Of a stretch of 53,690 bases of DNA, positions 52,170 through 53,690 are shown in pieces; position 1 is the stretch's first letter, and the number at the start of each line of letters is the position of its first letter. The translations under genes were made by a program, and so were the position numbers. Source of the stretch: Hyphomicrobiales bacterium (GTDB lineage Bacteria > Pseudomonadota > Alphaproteobacteria > Rhizobiales > Rhizobiaceae); assembly GCA_900470965.1 (NCBI GenBank), contig UCCS01000031.1, positions 1 to 53,690 of the forward strand, read 5' to 3'. The notes below the pieces were generated by a model. That model saw nothing but the letters and a program-made list of their open reading frames with translations, was not told the origin of the DNA and did no database searches.

Positions 52170-53678
52170 ATGACTTTGCGCATGACCCCACCCAGCAGCC
52201 AGACCTATACTCAGATCCTCAAGTCGACGATGTTGATGGGCGGCTCTTCGCTCGTGAACGTTGCACTCAGCATTATCAGAAACAAAGCCATGGCTGTTCT
52301 GCTCGGGCCGGAAGGCGTGGGGCTCATGGGCCTTTACGGGTCAATCCTCGATATCGCGCAGGCGATTGCCGGGCTTGGCGTAGGAAGCAGTGGCGTGCGC
52401 CAGATTGCCGAAGCTGCGGGCACCGATGACGCGGAAAGGATCGCGCGATCGGCGACAGTGCTCAGGCGCATATCGATGGTGCTCGCATTGCTTGGTGCGC
52501 TCCTTCTCGCCGCGCTGGCATTCCCGGTCTCGAATTTCACTTTCGGCGACTACCAGCATGCCGGTGGCATCGCATTGCTGTCGCTGGCAATCTTCTGTCG
52601 ACTGGTCTCTGCAGGGCAGACTGCATTGATCCAGGGCCTGCGGGGCATTGCAGATCTTGCCCGCATCAACGTGCTTGCCGGGCTTTTCGGCACGGCGGTC
52701 AGCATCCCGCTGATCTATTTGTTCGGCATGCAGGCGATCGCACCGTCTCTCGTGGTGATCGCGGCTGCCTCAATCCTTCCGACCTGGTGGTACAGCCGGC
52801 GGATCTACCCGCATCCCTCGCCAATGCCCGCGCGCCAGTTCGGCCGGGAAGTGTCGGCGCTGCTCAGGCTCGGCTTCGTCTTCATGGCAAGCGGGCTTCT
52901 GACCTTCGGTGCAGCCTATGCCATCCGCCTCATCGTGCTGAAGGAGGGTGGCGTCATGGCGGCGGGATTGTATCAGGCAGCCTGGGGCCTTGGCGGCCTC
53001 TACGCCGGCTTCATCCTGCAGGCTATGGGAACGGATTTCTATCCACGGTTGACCGCAGCAGCGGACAACGATGCCGAATGCAATCGGCTGGTCAATGAAC
53101 AGGCCGAAATCAGCATGTTGCTGGCCGGCCCCGGTCTGCTCGCCACGCTGACCTTGGCGCCGCTCATGATGAGCTTGTTCTATTCTGCGGAGTTTCACGG
53201 GGCCGTGGATCTTTTGCGCTGGATTTGCCTTGGAATGATGCTCCGGATCATCTCCTGGCCGATGGGCTTCATTGTCGTGGCGAAGCGTACCCAGGCGATT
53301 TTCTTCTGGACGGAGGTGGCGGCCGCAGTCGTTCATGTGGGGCTCGCCTGGTTCTTCGTATCGCTGCTCGGCACGCCAGGAGCGGGCATGGCGTTTTTCG
53401 GCCTCTATGTCTGGCATAGCATTCTGATCTACGTGATCGTGCGGAAGGTTACCGGTTTTCGCTGGTCCACCGGCAATCGCAGGCACGCTTTGCTTTTCCT
53501 GCCTGTCTCGGGATTGGTCTTCCTGTCGTTCTCGGTCCTGCCGCTATGGCCGGCGACGGCGATTGGCTCCGTCGCTGTGGCTCTCACCGGGCTCTATTCG
53601 CTGCGCATGCTGGTTGATCTGCTTCCGCCAGAATCCGTGCCAGCAATCATCCGGGGATGGATTGCGAAGTCTGCATGA
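52170..53678 (+). CDS. Wzx-type lipopolysaccharide/O-unit flippase
   Basis: A 502-residue protein with about 12-14 membrane helices, similar to WzxE and other polysaccharide flippases: STMLMGGSSLVNVALSIIRN, KAMAVLLGPEGVGLMGLYGS and a C-terminal bundle. It would move lipid-linked repeat units across the inner membrane. ATG 52170 is used; ATG 52182 is an alternative, and no strong RBS is visible. With the ExoF-like gene upstream it probably begins a polysaccharide locus that continues past the window end. Confidence 0.9.
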   Translation: MTLRMTPPSSQTYTQILKSTMLMGGSSLVNVALSIIRNKAMAVLLGPEGVGLMGLYGSILDIAQAIAGLGVGSSGVRQIAEAAGTDDAERIARSATVLRRISMVLALLGALLLAALAFPVSNFTFGDYQHAGGIALLSLAIFCRLVSAGQTALIQGLRGIADLARINVLAGLFGTAVSIPLIYLFGMQAIAPSLVVIAAASILPTWWYSRRIYPHPSPMPARQFGREVSALLRLGFVFMASGLLTFGAAYAIRLIVLKEGGVMAAGLYQAAWGLGGLYAGFILQAMGTDFYPRLTAAADNDAECNRLVNEQAEISMLLAGPGLLATLTLAPLMMSLFYSAEFHGAVDLLRWICLGMMLRIISWPMGFIVVAKRTQAIFFWTEVAAAVVHVGLAWFFVSLLGTPGAGMAFFGLYVWHSILIYVIVRKVTGFRWSTGNRRHALLFLPVSGLVFLSFSVLPLWPATAIGSVAVALTGLYSLRMLVDLLPPESVPAIIRGWIAKSA

Positions 53679-53690
53679 CGAACAATGCGC

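Noticed and set aside
1..53690. CRISPR arrays, tRNA or rRNA genes
   Set aside because: No regularly spaced repeats and no tRNA-like cloverleaf or rRNA segments were noticed; a covariance-model scan would settle small RNAs.

Overview
The window is about 60% GC and has the gene content of a rhizobial alphaproteobacterium (Rhizobium/Agrobacterium type). It carries many carbohydrate ABC transporters, each beside its own regulator, dense operons with ATGA start/stop overlaps, and an ExoF-type polysaccharide export gene. I see no rRNA, tRNA, CRISPR array or intact mobile element. Whether it is chromosome or megaplasmid cannot be decided from the sequence.

Layout. (1) 3-5055: the 3' part of an RpiR-type regulator, a short-chain dehydrogenase (SDR), a family-20 beta-hexosaminidase and a frameshifted MFS sugar transporter; this looks like amino-sugar use. 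(2) 5056-6640: a scarred stretch with an IS30-like transposase remnant, IS-end-like repeats, an intact flavin-reductase-like gene, the tail of a sugar-ABC permease with a stop codon, and the tail of an enolase-superfamily dehydratase. (3) 6672-13049: a complete sugar ABC importer operon, two tandem VOC proteins and an IclR regulator; one palindrome (TGAACT-N6-AGTTCA) lies upstream of both the importer and the VOC/IclR pair. (4) 13125-16455: a LacI regulator followed by a sugar isomerase/epimerase and a Gfo/Idh/MocA oxidoreductase, with two identical 18-bp operators between. (5) 16681-19633: an aldo/keto reductase, an AraC regulator and a divergent SDR sharing an upstream region full of inverted repeats.

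(6) 19857-31048: a long sugar-catabolic locus. It holds a ribose/xylose-class ABC importer with a single-domain ATPase, an SDR, a ROK repressor, a FucU/RbsD mutarotase, a second Gfo/Idh plus isomerase pair, an alpha/beta hydrolase, a ribulose-phosphate/allulose-phosphate epimerase homologue, a ROK kinase and a histidine phosphatase. Two promoters carry matching TATTTG-N7-CAAA operators that overlap their promoter elements. (7) 31212-40911: a GntR regulator, a BMP-type (nucleoside-class) ABC importer with a Tat-exported binding protein, two cytosine-deaminase-like amidohydrolases and a gamma-glutamyltransferase-fold hydrolase; probably import and hydrolysis of a nitrogen-rich compound such as a purine or pyrimidine derivative. 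(8) 40960-46498: a minus-strand operon under a TetR regulator with a perfect 19-bp palindrome. It encodes a metallophosphoesterase, a binding protein, two permeases and a tyrosine-phosphatase-like enzyme, but no ATPase.

(9) 46657-50490: cell-envelope genes, namely a class B penicillin-binding protein, a small hypothetical gene, a Tat-exported L,D-transpeptidase and an OmpA/Pal lipoprotein. (10) 50780-53678: an ExoF-like export protein and a Wzx-type flippase, probably the start of a polysaccharide locus that continues beyond the window.

Most genes pair an importer with cytoplasmic sugar enzymes under a local regulator. The most original systems are the sugar pathway in (6), the nitrogen cluster in (7) and the phosphatase-linked, ATPase-less importer in (8).
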